NCBI RefSeq assembly: GCF_000196015.1
Contig: NC_007973.1
Coordinates: 2,790,001-2,854,000, forward strand
From: Cupriavidus metallidurans CH34
Lineage (GTDB): Bacteria; Pseudomonadota; Gammaproteobacteria; Burkholderiales; Burkholderiaceae
Length of the DNA stretch: 64,000 nt
Reading direction: 5' to 3'
Below, piece by piece: positions 43,754-54,165 of the stretch (position 1 is its first letter; every line of letters starts with the position of its first letter). The position numbers and the translations under genes were made by a program. The notes under the pieces are model-generated. The model did not search any database. It had not been told where the DNA came from and worked only from the letters and a program-made list of their open reading frames with translations.

Positions 43754-46321
43754 TTAGTTGCCTTCCAGGAAGCTCTTCAGCTTGTCGGAGCGGCTCGGGT
43801 GGCGCAGCTTGCGCAGTGCCTTTGCCTCGATCTGGCGGATACGTTCGCGCGTCACGTCGAACTGCTTGCCGACTTCCTCGAGCGTGTGGTCGGTGCTCAT
43901 TTCGATGCCGAAACGCATGCGCAGCACCTTGGCTTCGCGCGGCGTCAGGCTGTCGAGCACGTCCTTGACCACGTCGCGCATGGAGCCATCCAGCGCAGCC
44001 TCGGCCGGGGCCAGCGTGTTCGTGTCTTCGATGAAGTCGCCCAGATGCGAATCGTCGTCGTCACCGATCGGCGTTTCCATGGAGATCGGTTCCTTGGCGA
44101 TCTTCATGATCTTGCGGATCTTGTCCTCGGGCATCTCCATCTTCTCAGCCAGCGTTGCCGGATCCGGCTCGTTGCCGGTTTCCTGCAGGATCTGGCGCGA
44201 GATCCGGTTCATCTTGTTGATCGTTTCGATCATGTGAACCGGAATACGGATGGTACGAGCCTGGTCGGCGATCGAGCGCGTGATGGCCTGGCGAATCCAC
44301 CACGTGGCGTACGTGGAGAACTTGTAGCCGCGACGGTATTCGAACTTGTCCACCGCCTTCATCAGGCCGATGTTGCCTTCCTGGATCAGATCCAGGAACT
44401 GCAGGCCGCGGTTCGTGTACTTCTTCGCGATCGAGATCACCAGACGCAGGTTGGCCTCGGTCATTTCACGCTTGGCTTCGCGGGCGCGCTTCTCGCCTTC
44501 GGACATCTTGCGATTGACGTCCTTCAGTTCCTTCAGCGGCAGCACCACGCGCGACTGCAGGTCGATCAGCTTCTGCTGCAGCTCGTGCACGGCCGGCACG
44601 TTACGCTCGACGATCGTGCTGTACGACTTGTTGTCGGCCACGATGGTCTGGATCCAGTCCAGGTTCGTCTCGTTGCCCGGGAAACGGGCCACGAAGTCGG
44701 CGCGCGGCATGCCGCACTTGTCGACGACGATATTCAGGATGGCGCGTTCCAGCTTGCGCACTTCGTCCACCTGGCCACGCAGCGTGTCGCACAGACGCTC
44801 GACGTTACGCGCGGTGAAGCGAATGCTCATCAGTTCGGCCTGGATAGCTTCCTGGGCCTTCACGTACGGCTTCGACTTGTAGCCTTCCTTTTCGAAGGCA
44901 CGGCGCATCTTGTCGAACTGCTCGGCGATCACGCGGAATTTTTCCAGCGCGGCAACCTTCAGTTCCTCGAGCTGGCGAGCCGACGCACCGGCGCCACCGC
45001 CGCTTTCGTCGTCTTCCTCTTCGCCGTCGTCGCCGTCTTCGTCCGAATCCTCGTCCTCGTCATCGGCGGCTACCGCCTGGGCCGGGGAGTTGTCCTGGAC
45101 TTCCTCTGCGTTCGGGTCGATCAGGCCATCGACGAACTCGTCGATCTTGATCTCTTCGTTCGCCACGCGCTCGGCGCTGGCCAGGATTTCGGAGATCGTG
45201 ACCGGGCAGGCCGAGATCGCCATCACCATGTCCTTCAGGCCCGCTTCGATGCGCTTGGCGATTTCGATTTCGCCTTCGCGCGTCAGCAGTTCCACGGTAC
45301 CCATTTCACGCATGTACATGCGGACCGGGTCGGTGGTGCGGCCGAATTCGGAGTCCACGGTCGACAGGGCGGCTTCGGCTTCTTCCTCGGCCTCTTCCTC
45401 GCTCGTGGCGGACGGTGCGTTGTCGTTGAGCAGCAGCGTCTCGGCATCCGGCGCCTGTTCGTAGACGGCGATACCGATGTCGTTCAGCGTGGCGACCAGC
45501 GTGTCGATCGTTTCCGAATCGACCATGTCGTCCGGCAGGTGATCGTTGATTTCCGCATAAGTCAGGTAGCCACGCGATTTGCCGAGCTTGATCAGCGCCT
45601 TGAGCTTCTGGCGACGGATCTCGAGCTCTTCCTCGCTACCAGCCTGATTCGACGAGGCAAATTCCTTGAGCAGCGCCTTTTCCTTGGCCTTGCGGTCCTT
45701 GGCTTTCTGCTTTTCGGTCTTGGGCGCAGCGGCAGGGGTAGCCGGCGCGTCGTTGTCGTAAAACTCTTCAGTCACGTCTTCGATGGTGCTGTCGTCTTGC
45801 TGCATCTCGGCCTTGGGCTTGCGGCCACGCTTCTTCGGCTCCGGCTTGACGGCCGGAGCGGCGGGACGCTCGGATGCAACGGGTGCGGGAGTCGCGGCAC
45901 GGGCCTTGGGCGTCGCGGTAGCGGTGGTGCCTGCCTTGGCGCCTCCACTCCGTGTGCCGGCCGTCGTTGCCGCACGCTTGCTCTCGACTTCGGTATTCTG
46001 CTGTTTCGCCACGGTGATACTCTTGCCTTTCACTGGTGCAGCGGCGCTCTTGCCGCTTGTATTGGCGCTCTTGCCGCTCTCGCGTGCCGAAGTCGAGGGC
46101 TTTGTATTTTCGGATGTGCGATTCCTGGCGGAAGTGGATCCGGCGGGCGCAGTTGCGCTCCGCGCGGATTTTGCTGGCGCAGACCGGGCTGATGTCGTCC
46201 TGACTGACGCGGTCGATGTCTTCGCCGCCGTTGTTTTCACGGACGCCTTGCCGCTCCCTGATTGGGGAGCTTTGGAGGGCGCCTTCACGGCTACCCCTTC
46301 GGTTGCTTTGGCCTTTGCCAT
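43754..46321 (-). CDS. rpoD: Primary sigma factor RpoD (sigma-70) with long basic N-terminal tail
   Basis: An 855-aa housekeeping sigma factor, far longer than the 613 aa of E. coli. Residues 1-170 are a Lys/Ala/Ser/Thr-rich low-complexity tail ending in PKKRGRKPK, an AT-hook-like core. Region 1.1 follows (~220-300). There is an acidic non-conserved block ([20 protein letters not shown]). Region 2 ([33 protein letters not shown]) and region 4.2 ([20 protein letters not shown]) are intact. The start MAKAKATEG was chosen; a further 39 codons upstream lack support. Part of the macromolecular-synthesis block with dnaG and rpsU; a tRNA follows. Confidence 0.96.
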   Translation of the reverse strand: MAKAKATEGVAVKAPSKAPQSGSGKASVKTTAAKTSTASVRTTSARSAPAKSARSATAPAGSTSARNRTSENTKPSTSARESGKSANTSGKSAAAPVKGKSITVAKQQNTEVESKRAATTAGTRSGGAKAGTTATATPKARAATPAPVASERPAAPAVKPEPKKRGRKPKAEMQQDDSTIEDVTEEFYDNDAPATPAAAPKTEKQKAKDRKAKEKALLKEFASSNQAGSEEELEIRRQKLKALIKLGKSRGYLTYAEINDHLPDDMVDSETIDTLVATLNDIGIAVYEQAPDAETLLLNDNAPSATSEEEAEEEAEAALSTVDSEFGRTTDPVRMYMREMGTVELLTREGEIEIAKRIEAGLKDMVMAISACPVTISEILASAERVANEEIKIDEFVDGLIDPNAEEVQDNSPAQAVAADDEDEDSDEDGDDGEEEDDESGGGAGASARQLEELKVAALEKFRVIAEQFDKMRRAFEKEGYKSKPYVKAQEAIQAELMSIRFTARNVERLCDTLRGQVDEVRKLERAILNIVVDKCGMPRADFVARFPGNETNLDWIQTIVADNKSYSTIVERNVPAVHELQQKLIDLQSRVVLPLKELKDVNRKMSEGEKRAREAKREMTEANLRLVISIAKKYTNRGLQFLDLIQEGNIGLMKAVDKFEYRRGYKFSTYATWWIRQAITRSIADQARTIRIPVHMIETINKMNRISRQILQETGNEPDPATLAEKMEMPEDKIRKIMKIAKEPISMETPIGDDDDSHLGDFIEDTNTLAPAEAALDGSMRDVVKDVLDSLTPREAKVLRMRFGIEMSTDHTLEEVGKQFDVTRERIRQIEAKALRKLRHPSRSDKLKSFLEGN

Positions 46322-46377
46322 TGGCACGCTCACTTTCGCCAGTAATGGGAAGAAAGATTTCGCAATCCAAACCGGGC

Positions 46378-46383
46378 ATTGTA
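46378..46383 (-). promoter_or_regulatory. Possible internal -10 box of rpoD
   Basis: TACAAT on the leftward strand in the 191-bp dnaG-rpoD gap. No matching -35 is clear. Confidence 0.35.
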
Positions 46384-46512
46384 GCACGTCACCAACCCCC
46401 GGCTTCCTGTCAGGTTGTGTTTTCACCTGAAAAATCAAGGCTTAAGCAGTTTGGCCGCCAATTTTTCCATCGGTTCTGGCCACGTGCTCAACTGCTCACG
46501 CCGAAAATCGGT

Positions 46513-48354
46513 TCAACTATCCTCCATGGCGGCGGGCCGCCAGCCCATTTGCCTGCGCCGCTGCACTTCGCGCGATAGCCAGAGATATCGCGCCTTGGTC
46601 TCTTCGTCAGCCGTGCCCGCGCTCACCATGGCCTCGAGCGCCTTCTGCTCGCGCTCCAGCGGCTCGGCCAGCAACTTGTGGACGGCGCCGTCGAACTCAT
46701 GCGTCGCCGGCTCCTCTTCGATTTCCTCGCGCAGTACCGCCGTGCGTGCGCTCGCGTAGACATCGGCGTAGGGCGTCTGCGCCAACTGCTCGCTGAAGGC
46801 CGCAAAGTTCACCTCACCCTGAATGCCATCGCAAGCGGACACCAAGTAGCCCAGCGCCTCGGATCCGGAGTGCTGGGGGTCCAGCAGCAATGCGCGCGCG
46901 TCCCCGTCGAGCCGGGCCGCCAGCGACGGGTAGCACATCAGCAACTGGATCACGCGCTGCTCGAGCCCGGTCGGCGCCTGACGCCGCGCGCGCGGGCGCG
47001 GCTGGGCGAAACGACCAACCCGCGAGGAATCGCTGCCCAGGCCGCAAATCGCCTCGATCTCGGCCGGCGTGGTGCTTGTGGTATCGGCAAGTTCGCGCAC
47101 GATCTGCAGTCGCAAGCCACCGGCGGGCATCGCCTGAAGCAGCGGCTTGGCCTCGTACTGCGCGCGGGCACGGCCCTCGGGCTGGCGCAGATCCTGATCT
47201 TCCGTGACGATTTGCAGCAAGAAGCGCGACAAAGGCATCGCGTTCTGAACCTGGCGCGCGAACGCGTCAGTTCCCTCCTCGCGGACATAGCTATCCGGGT
47301 CGTGTTCGGCCGGCAGAAAAAGGAAGCGGATCGTCTTGTTATCCGCCACGTGCGGCAGGCAGGCTTCCAACGCGCGGCGCGCGGCACGGCGGCCAGCGGC
47401 GTCACCGTCGAACGAGAAGACCACGGCGTCGGTCTGGCGCATCAGCTTCTGCACATGAACTGGCGTGCAGGCCGTGCCGAGTGTGGCGACGGCATTGGCA
47501 AACCCGAGCTGGGCCAGCGCGACCACATCCATGTAGCCTTCTACCACCAGCACGTAGCCATTTTCGCGGATTGCGTGACGCGCCTCGAACAGACCGTAGA
47601 GCTCCGTTCCCTTGCTGAAGAGCGGCGTTTCCGGTGAATTCAGGTACTTTGGCTCGCCCTGCCCCATCACGCGGCCGCCAAACCCGATCACATTGCCCTT
47701 CGTATTGCGAATCGGGAACATGATGCGATCGCGGAAGCGGTCGTACCGACGCGGCTTGCCATCGGCGTCGCGCTTCTCCTGGGACTCGATCAGCAGCCCG
47801 GCCTCCACCAGCGGACCGGCGATGGCGTCATCGCGATAGCTTCCGAACACGGTCTCCAGCCCTTGCCAGTCGTCCGGCGCGTAGCCAAGACCGAAGTGAG
47901 CGGCAATCTCGCCGGTCAGGCCACGGCCCTTGAGGTACTGGATGGCCTGCGGGGCACCGCGCAACTGCTTCTTGTAGAAGTCGGTGGCACGCGTCATGGC
48001 ATCGGTCAGCGCCAACGACCTGGCCTGCTGCTCTGCCCGCTGGGCGGGTGGCAGACTATTGCGCTCCTCCGGCACGGACAGGCCGACCGACTGGGCCAGC
48101 TCACGCACCGCGTCGGGGTAGGACTGCCCCGAGTACTCCATCAGGAACCCGATGGCGGATCCATGTGCGCCGCAGCCGAAGCAGTGATAGAACTGCTTGG
48201 TCGGCGATACGGTAAAGGACGGGGACTTCTCGTTATGGAACGGGCACAGGCCCATGAAGTTGGCGCCGCCCTTCTTCAACTGCACGTACTTGCCCACCAC
48301 ATCGACAATGTCGACGCGGTTGAGCAGGTCCTGAATAAAGGATTGCGGAATCAC
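46513..48354 (-). CDS. dnaG: DNA primase DnaG
   Basis: Synthesises RNA primers at the replication fork. The 613-aa protein has an N-terminal zinc finger C37-x2-H40-x17-C58-x2-C61, the TOPRIM core (VLVVEGYMDVVAL, VVFSFDGDAAG) and a C-terminal helicase-binding domain. The GTG at 48354 starts IPQSFIQDLLNRVDIVDVV as in other primases; the 49 codons upstream in frame are not conserved. It sits between yqeY and rpoD. Confidence 0.96.
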   Translation of the reverse strand: MIPQSFIQDLLNRVDIVDVVGKYVQLKKGGANFMGLCPFHNEKSPSFTVSPTKQFYHCFGCGAHGSAIGFLMEYSGQSYPDAVRELAQSVGLSVPEERNSLPPAQRAEQQARSLALTDAMTRATDFYKKQLRGAPQAIQYLKGRGLTGEIAAHFGLGYAPDDWQGLETVFGSYRDDAIAGPLVEAGLLIESQEKRDADGKPRRYDRFRDRIMFPIRNTKGNVIGFGGRVMGQGEPKYLNSPETPLFSKGTELYGLFEARHAIRENGYVLVVEGYMDVVALAQLGFANAVATLGTACTPVHVQKLMRQTDAVVFSFDGDAAGRRAARRALEACLPHVADNKTIRFLFLPAEHDPDSYVREEGTDAFARQVQNAMPLSRFLLQIVTEDQDLRQPEGRARAQYEAKPLLQAMPAGGLRLQIVRELADTTSTTPAEIEAICGLGSDSSRVGRFAQPRPRARRQAPTGLEQRVIQLLMCYPSLAARLDGDARALLLDPQHSGSEALGYLVSACDGIQGEVNFAAFSEQLAQTPYADVYASARTAVLREEIEEEPATHEFDGAVHKLLAEPLEREQKALEAMVSAGTADEETKARYLWLSREVQRRRQMGWRPAAMEDS

Positions 48355-48581
48355 CCGACTGACCGTCCTGATGGCACGGACTGCCGGGCAAAACGCCGGC
48401 GGCCGTTTCGAAGTTTTCTGGAATACGTGACCGGGGCGTCGCCCGGCGGCTATCGAATCATTGTAGTGCAGATGCAACGCGCCACTTGGGATTGCTAACA
48501 TCTACGCGCAATTTTCATCAACGCGCAGACAACATCACGCATTACATCCGCTGATGGCAATGATTCTGACCGATGAGAGGC

Positions 48582-49031
48582 TTACTTCGGCGCAAGCGCG
48601 GCCTTCACGAGCGCGGAAACTGCGGTCATGTCGGCACGGCCAGCCAGGCGGGCCTTCACCAGGCCCATGACCTTGCCCATATCCTGCGGACCGGCTGCGC
48701 CGCTTTCGGTCACGGCCTTCTGAACCTCGGCAGCCACTTCCGCGTCGGAGAGCTGTGCCGGCATATAGGCTACCAGCACGTCAAGTTCGGCCTTCTCCTT
48801 CGCAACCAGATCATCGCGACCGGCCTGCTCGAACTGGGAGATAGAGTCCTTGCGCTGCTTGATCATCTTGTCGATCACGGCGGTGATGCCAGCGTCGTCC
48901 AGTTCGATGCGTTCGTCCACCTCGCGCTGCTTGATGGCCGCCAGCAGCAGGCGGACGGTGCCGAGACGCTCGGCTTCACGGGCACGCATGGCGGCCTTCA
49001 TGTCATCGTTGATGCGGGCTTTGAGGGACAT
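48582..49031 (-). CDS. yqeY: GatB/YqeY domain protein
   Basis: A 149-aa protein starting MSLKARINDDMKAAMRARE. It resembles the C-terminal tail domain of the amidotransferase subunit GatB (ISQFEQAGRDDLVAKEKAELDVL, MPAQLSDAEV). Function is unresolved; a tRNA-related role is often suggested. It lies between rpsU and dnaG, a common beta-proteobacterial arrangement. The 227 bp between it and dnaG show no further gene. Confidence 0.93.
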   Translation of the reverse strand: MSLKARINDDMKAAMRAREAERLGTVRLLLAAIKQREVDERIELDDAGITAVIDKMIKQRKDSISQFEQAGRDDLVAKEKAELDVLVAYMPAQLSDAEVAAEVQKAVTESGAAGPQDMGKVMGLVKARLAGRADMTAVSALVKAALAPK

Positions 49032-49102
49032 GGCAATCTTCCGAAAAGTTGGATTACGCGCCAGCGACGGACGCGGGCGGGGCAAACCCGACCATAACGC
49101 AA

Positions 49103-49134
49103 AAACCCGCCGGAGCCATGCTCACAGCGGGTTT
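49103..49134 (-). terminator. Terminator after rpsU
   Basis: AAACCCGC pairs with GCGGGTTT; AAAAA on the left supplies the U-tract for the leftward strand. It may attenuate read-through from rpsU into yqeY-dnaG-rpoD. Confidence 0.75.
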
Positions 49135-49155
49135 CGTGCTGACGCTAAGACGCGG

Positions 49156-49368
49156 TCAGTATAGCTTCTTCGGCAGCATCTGGCTGCGCAGGCGCTTGTA
49201 ATTGCGCTTGACGGCAGCGTCGCGCTTGCGTTTGCGTTCGGCGGTGGGCTTCTCGTAAAACTCCCGCGCCCGCAGTTCGGGGAGCAGGCCATTCTTCTCG
49301 ATGGTGCGCTTGAAGCGACGCAGCGCGACTTCAAACGGTTCATTTTCCTTAAGGCGAATCGTCGTCAT
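49156..49368 (-). CDS. rpsU: 30S ribosomal protein S21
   Basis: A 70-aa protein, [19 protein letters not shown], with the basic C-terminal helix ([19 protein letters not shown]). It is a small-subunit protein aiding initiation at the Shine-Dalgarno interaction. First gene of the classical rpsU-dnaG-rpoD macromolecular-synthesis block. An in-frame upstream Met is not conserved. Confidence 0.97.
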   Translation of the reverse strand: MTTIRLKENEPFEVALRRFKRTIEKNGLLPELRAREFYEKPTAERKRKRDAAVKRNYKRLRSQMLPKKLY

Positions 49369-49475
49369 ATGGCGGCCGAAATGCAATGAGAAAACCGGGT
49401 GGGATTGCGCCGGCACCCCGCCGGCGGCTTTACGAGAGCGACGATTCTAGCGCAAGGTCTGCCAAGCTGCACGTA

Positions 49476-49523
49476 AGGGCCGGCACCCGGGCCAACACGA
49501 GGGCCGACACGAGGGCCGACACG
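49476..49523. repeat. 12-bp tandem repeat, four copies
   Basis: Units AGGGCCGGCACC, CGGGCCAACACG, AGGGCCGACACG, AGGGCCGACACG in direct tandem, just past the end of the YhiN-like gene and upstream of rpsU. Confidence 0.85.
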
Positions 49524-49529
49524 TGCCGC

Positions 49530-50771
49530 CTACGTAACAGCGCCTGCGCCACGAGCCGCCTCGGCCACGGCCTCCCCGGCCGCCACCGCCGATGCCCAGG
49601 CCCACTGGAAGTTGTAGCCGCCGAGCCATCCGGTCACGTCCACGACCTCGCCAATGAAATAAAGTCCGTCGACTTCGCGCGCCATCATCGTGGTCGACGA
49701 CAGTCCGCGCGTATCGACACCACCCAGTGTCACTTCGGCCTTCTTGTAGCCCTCGGTGCCGGACGGCACCAGCCGCCAGCGATTAAGCGATTCGCCGAGC
49801 TGGCGCAGTGCCTTATCCGGCATATCGGCCACGGATTGCGTGCCTTGCAGCCCCACCGCCGCGCACCATGCGTCTGCCAGCCGCGACGGCAGACGCTCGC
49901 CCAGGAGATTGTTCAGATGCTTGCGGCTGCTCTTCTTGTGCCCGATCAACCACGCGGCGGCGTCCTCGCCATCGAACAGGTCAATCTCGATCGGCGTGCC
50001 GGGGCGCCAGTAGCTGGAGATCTGCAGGACCGCCGGTCCGGACAAGCCCCGATGCGTCCACAGCAGGTCTTCCTTGAACGCGCCTGCGGTCTTGCCGCTG
50101 CCGGTGGATATATCGACTTCCATCGACACCCCCGCCAACGGCACGAACGGCTGCCACGCCTGGCCATCGAACGTCAGCGGTACCAGGGCCGGTCGCGTGT
50201 CGATGATTTTCAGGCCGAACTGACGGGCGATGGCATAGCCGAAGTCCGTTGCGCCGATCTTCGGGATCGACAGCCCACCGGTAGCCACCACCAGCGCGCC
50301 GACTCGCACCGTGCCCTGGGATGTCAGCAACAGATAGTCGGCACCCTCGCGGCGGACCTCATGGATGCTGCAGCCGGTCTGCCAGCGCACGCCGCCAGCC
50401 TCGCACTCGGCGCGCAGCAGGTTGATCACGTCCTCGGCGCTGTCATTGCAGAACAGTTGGCCGCGATGCTTCTCGTGCCAACCGATGTCGTAGCGGCGCA
50501 TCAGCGCCAGGAAATCTTGCGGCGTGTAGCGCGCCAGCGCCGAGCGGCAGAAATGGGGGTTGGACGACAAATAGTTGGCCGGGCTGGCCTGGAGATTCGT
50601 GAAATTGCACCGCCCGCCGCCGGAAATACGGATCTTCTCCGCCAGCTTCGTGGCGTGGTCGATCAACACCACGCGCGCGCCGCGCTGCCCGGCCACGGCG
50701 GCACACATCATGCCGGCCGCTCCCGCGCCCAGCACCGCCACATCGAACCGGTCTTGTCTGCCCTGAGTCAT
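49530..50771 (-). CDS. NAD(P)/FAD-dependent oxidoreductase, HI0933/YhiN family
   Basis: A 413-aa flavoprotein. The FAD dinucleotide motif [12 protein letters not shown] (11-22), [10 protein letters not shown] (about 50-59) and C-terminal [22 protein letters not shown] are hallmarks of the HI0933-like (BaiN/YhiN) family. Some members are linked to bile-acid or other reductions, but the role is generally unknown. It is divergent from tsaD. Confidence 0.92.
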
Positions 50772-50920
50772 GCCACCCCTTCAACGAAGCCCGGATTGTA
50801 TCGAAATGCGGGCCCGCGAGCGCGCCAGGCCCCGGTGTGCTACCCTGCTGGCCTTCAGATTTTGCCGGCACGATCGCTGCAGATGACTGCACGGGCGCTG
50901 CCAGCCGCACCAGAAACGCC

Positions 50921-51961
50921 ATGCTTGTCCTCGGTATCGAATCCTCCTGTGACGAAACCGGGCTGGCCCTCTACGACACCGAGGCCGGCCTGCTCGCGCA
51001 CGCGCTGCACTCGCAGATCGCCATGCATCGCGAATACGGCGGCGTGGTGCCCGAACTCGCATCACGCGACCATATCCGGCGCGTGCTGCCGCTATTGCAG
51101 CAGGTACTGGACGATGCAGGCCGCACGCGCGCGGACATCGACGCCATCGCTTACACGCAGGGCCCCGGACTTGCCGGCGCGCTGCTGGTGGGCGCATCGG
51201 TGGCCAATGCGCTGGGCTTCGCGCTCGGTGTGCCGATGATCGGCGTGCACCATCTGGAAGGCCATCTGCTCTCGCCACTGCTGACGAGTGCCCCGCCGCC
51301 GTTCCCGTTCGTGGCGCTGCTGGTGTCTGGTGGGCACACCCAGCTCATGGAAGTAAAGGGCATCGGCGACTACAAGCTACTCGGCGAAACGCTCGACGAC
51401 GCCGCCGGCGAAGCATTCGACAAGACCGCCAAGCTGCTGGGCCTCGGGTATCCGGGCGGCCCGGAAGTGTCGCGGCTGGCCGAATTCGGCAACCCCGGCG
51501 CCTTCGAACTGCCCCGGCCGATGCTGCATTCTGGCAATCTCGATTTCTCGTTCGCTGGCCTCAAGACCGCCGTGCTGACGCAGACACGCAAGCTCAGCAA
51601 TGCCTGCGAGCAGGACCGCGCCAATCTGGCGCGCGCGTTCGTCGATGCGATCGTCGACGTACTGGCCGCCAAGTCGTTCGCCGCGCTCAAGCAGACCGGC
51701 GACAAGCGTCTCGTGGTTGCGGGCGGCGTGGGCGCGAATCGGCAACTGCGCGAACGGCTCAATGAGATGGGCAAGCGCCGCAAGGTCGAGGTGTTCTACC
51801 CCGATCTGGCGTTCTGCACCGACAATGGCGCGATGATCGCGTTCGCCGGCGCGATGCGCCTGAAGGCCGCGCCAGAGCTTGCCCGGCACGGCTACGACTA
51901 TGGCGTGACGCCACGGTGGGATCTGGCCGATATCCGCCTGCCCGAGGCCCGGACTTCGTAG
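50921..51961 (+). CDS. tsaD: tRNA threonylcarbamoyltransferase catalytic subunit TsaD
   Basis: Transfers threonylcarbamoyl to A37 of ANN-decoding tRNAs, with TsaB and TsaE. The 346-aa protein has [10 protein letters not shown] at the N-terminus and the metal ligands H111 and H115 ([10 protein letters not shown]), the same numbering as E. coli. LVSGGHTQL and [12 protein letters not shown] are present. The ATG giving [14 protein letters not shown] was chosen; the frame is open 28 codons upstream without support. Confidence 0.97.
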
Positions 51962-52059
51962 AAAAGCGCTAATCGAGCTGACATCCAGACACATGGCGGT
52001 CACGGGACCACCGAACAATTTGCGATTCCTGCATCACATAACAAGGAAGGGAACGCAAA

Positions 52060-54099
52060 GTGGATCGCCGCAAATTTCTGCAATGGGGAAGTTTCGTCAC
52101 CGTGACGGTGGCCACCACCGGCCTGGCCGGCTGCGGTGGTGACGACAACGCCTCGCCCGCCACCCCCTCGACCAATCCGCCCACGACGCCGCCCGCCAGC
52201 GAGCCGGGCAACACGTTCACGTTCCAGCAAGGCGTGGCATCCGGCGACCCGAAACCCGATAGCGTCGTGCTCTGGACGCGCGTGGACGGCAACAACGGCA
52301 GCAAGCCCGTCAACGTGCAACTGCAGGTGTCGACACAGGCGGACTTCAGCACGCTGATCGTCAACAGCACACTGGCTGCCTCGCCTGACTGGGACTACAC
52401 GCTGCGCAACAAGGTGACGGGCCTGTCCGCCGGCACCACGTACTACTACCGTTTCCAGGTTGGCAATCAGACCAGTCCCGTGGGCCGCACCAAGACCGCG
52501 CCCGCCGCCGGCACGCCACTGTCGCAACTGAAGTTCGCCTTCATCACCTGCCAGGACTGGAGCGTGAATCACTGGGCCGGCATGGAGGAGCTTGTCAACG
52601 AAGACCTCGATTTCGTGGTCCACATGGGCGACTACATCTACGAGACCGTCGGCGCGGCGTTCCAGACCGGCAAGGTGGAAACGCGCCACGCACAATTGAC
52701 GCTGCCCAATGGCACGCTGCGCGACGATGGCGCCCACTACGCGACCACGATCGACGACTATCGCTACCTCTACAAGTCATATCGCAGCGATCCGCGTCTG
52801 CAGGCGCTGCACGCGCGCTTTCCCGTGATCGCAATCTGGGACGACCACGAATTCTCCGACGACTGTTGGCAGGACCATCAGACCTATACCGCCGCTGACG
52901 ATGCCACGCCGCGCACCGCGCGCCGGCGCGCGGCGAACCAGGCGTGGTTCGAGTTCATGCCAGCCGACGTCAGCTTCGACCAGGCGGATACGTCGTTCCA
53001 CAACATCCAGATCTACCGTTCGTTCACGTTCGGCAACCTGGCCACGCTGGTGATGACGGACGAGCGGCTCTATCGCGCCGATCATGTGATTCCGGAACAG
53101 GCGGCGGGCAGCGAAATCGGCAGCCGCTACTTCGTGCCGAAGACCACGCTGGCCGCGCTGGAGGGCAGCAAGCTGGCCGCCGCTGGTGGCGCGCTGACGC
53201 CGGTGTCGATACTTGGCGACACCCAACGCGGCTGGTGGCAACAGCAGATAGGCAATGCCACGACCACGTGGAAGCTGTGGGGCAACGAGGTCTCGTTGCT
53301 ACGCATGCAGATTGACGGGGCGCTGGCGGTCGGATCGTTGCTGGCCGACGCCGTGATCGCGCAAATTCCCGCGCTGGGATCGCAGAAGCGGCCCCTGACC
53401 GGCGCCATTGCGCAGGATCTGAAGGACGCAAAGGCCGCCAACAGCTACCAGGCACCGGCCTTTACCCAGTTGCGCGGCCTGCTGGCGGGACTGACCGTGC
53501 CCGCGCTCCAGATCAACGCCATCGTGGCCGCGCTGACCAGTGGTCTGCCGCCTGCGATGCTGATCGACCAGTTCATTCTCAACGCCGACCAGTGGGATGG
53601 CTACAACGCCGAGCGCAAGGCCATGATGGCCTTCCTGAAGATGCAGCGCATCAGCAATGTGGTGGCGCTGACCGGCGACATCCACGCGTTCTTCGCGGGC
53701 CCGGTCATGGACGACTACGACGCCGCGACGCCAGTCCCGGTCATGGTGGATCTGGTCACGGCGGGTCTGTCGAGCAACTCGTTCCAGAGCTACTTCAAGA
53801 GCGTGGTAGACAGCGACGCAGCATTCGCGGACGCAAAACCGCTGGTCTACACGACCGATGGCAACGGGGCGATGGTGAACACGTTCAACACGACGCTGAC
53901 GTCGTTTAATCCGTGGCTGACGTATGTGAACTCCGACGCGCAGGGTTACGCGGTGGTGACGCTGGCGGCTTCGAAGCTGAGTTGCAGCTTTCACAAGCTC
54001 AAGCCAATCGCGGACGGCGTGGCCCCGGCGATGCCGGCGACAGCCAGTGTGCAGGTGGTGGAGGTTGCGGCGGGAACGCCTGCGGTGACGCTGGCCTGA
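52060..54099 (+). CDS. PhoD-like phosphatase, Tat lipoprotein
   Basis: A 679-aa exported phosphoesterase, a second PhoD-family protein. The start is GTG after AAGGAAGGGAACGC. The N-terminus MDRRKFLQWGSFV is a Tat signal ending in a lipobox LAGC (C25), so it is probably lipid-anchored. A Pro/Thr-rich linker leads into the PhoD_N domain and a catalytic domain with VHMGDYIYE, IWDDHEFSDD and LTGDIHAFFAG metal motifs. It carries an insertion of about 130 residues in the catalytic domain compared with the 17.8-kb paralogue. It stands alone. Confidence 0.88.
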   Translation: MDRRKFLQWGSFVTVTVATTGLAGCGGDDNASPATPSTNPPTTPPASEPGNTFTFQQGVASGDPKPDSVVLWTRVDGNNGSKPVNVQLQVSTQADFSTLIVNSTLAASPDWDYTLRNKVTGLSAGTTYYYRFQVGNQTSPVGRTKTAPAAGTPLSQLKFAFITCQDWSVNHWAGMEELVNEDLDFVVHMGDYIYETVGAAFQTGKVETRHAQLTLPNGTLRDDGAHYATTIDDYRYLYKSYRSDPRLQALHARFPVIAIWDDHEFSDDCWQDHQTYTAADDATPRTARRRAANQAWFEFMPADVSFDQADTSFHNIQIYRSFTFGNLATLVMTDERLYRADHVIPEQAAGSEIGSRYFVPKTTLAALEGSKLAAAGGALTPVSILGDTQRGWWQQQIGNATTTWKLWGNEVSLLRMQIDGALAVGSLLADAVIAQIPALGSQKRPLTGAIAQDLKDAKAANSYQAPAFTQLRGLLAGLTVPALQINAIVAALTSGLPPAMLIDQFILNADQWDGYNAERKAMMAFLKMQRISNVVALTGDIHAFFAGPVMDDYDAATPVPVMVDLVTAGLSSNSFQSYFKSVVDSDAAFADAKPLVYTTDGNGAMVNTFNTTLTSFNPWLTYVNSDAQGYAVVTLAASKLSCSFHKLKPIADGVAPAMPATASVQVVEVAAGTPAVTLA

Positions 54100-54120
54100 T
54101 ACCAGTTTGATGCGGCAATG

Positions 54121-54150
54121 CGCCCCTCTCCCACACGTGGGCGAGGGGCG
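54121..54150. terminator. Hairpin between convergent phosphatase and folE2
   Basis: CGCCCCTC pairs with GAGGGGCG around an inner CCAC/GTGG stem; AAAAA follows on the right, so a proper U-tract is lacking on either strand. Confidence 0.5.
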
Positions 54151-54165
54151 AAAAACTAGCGACTG

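Noticed and set aside
43799..46192. A 797-codon open frame antisense to rpoD
   Set aside because: Its protein is a compositional shadow (His/Arg/Leu/Asp-rich) of a certain gene, has no recognisable domain, and arises from high-GC third positions.
49476..49523. CRISPR-like repeats
   Set aside because: 12-bp direct tandem units without spacers and without cas genes.
49386..51239. A 617-codon open frame crossing the YhiN-like gene and tsaD
   Set aside because: Spans two real genes in other frames, low-complexity Arg/Ala composition, no domain.
51975..52000. Possible Pho box before the second PhoD gene
   Set aside because: CTGACAT is followed at 4 bp by ACACATG, which does not match the second half-site.
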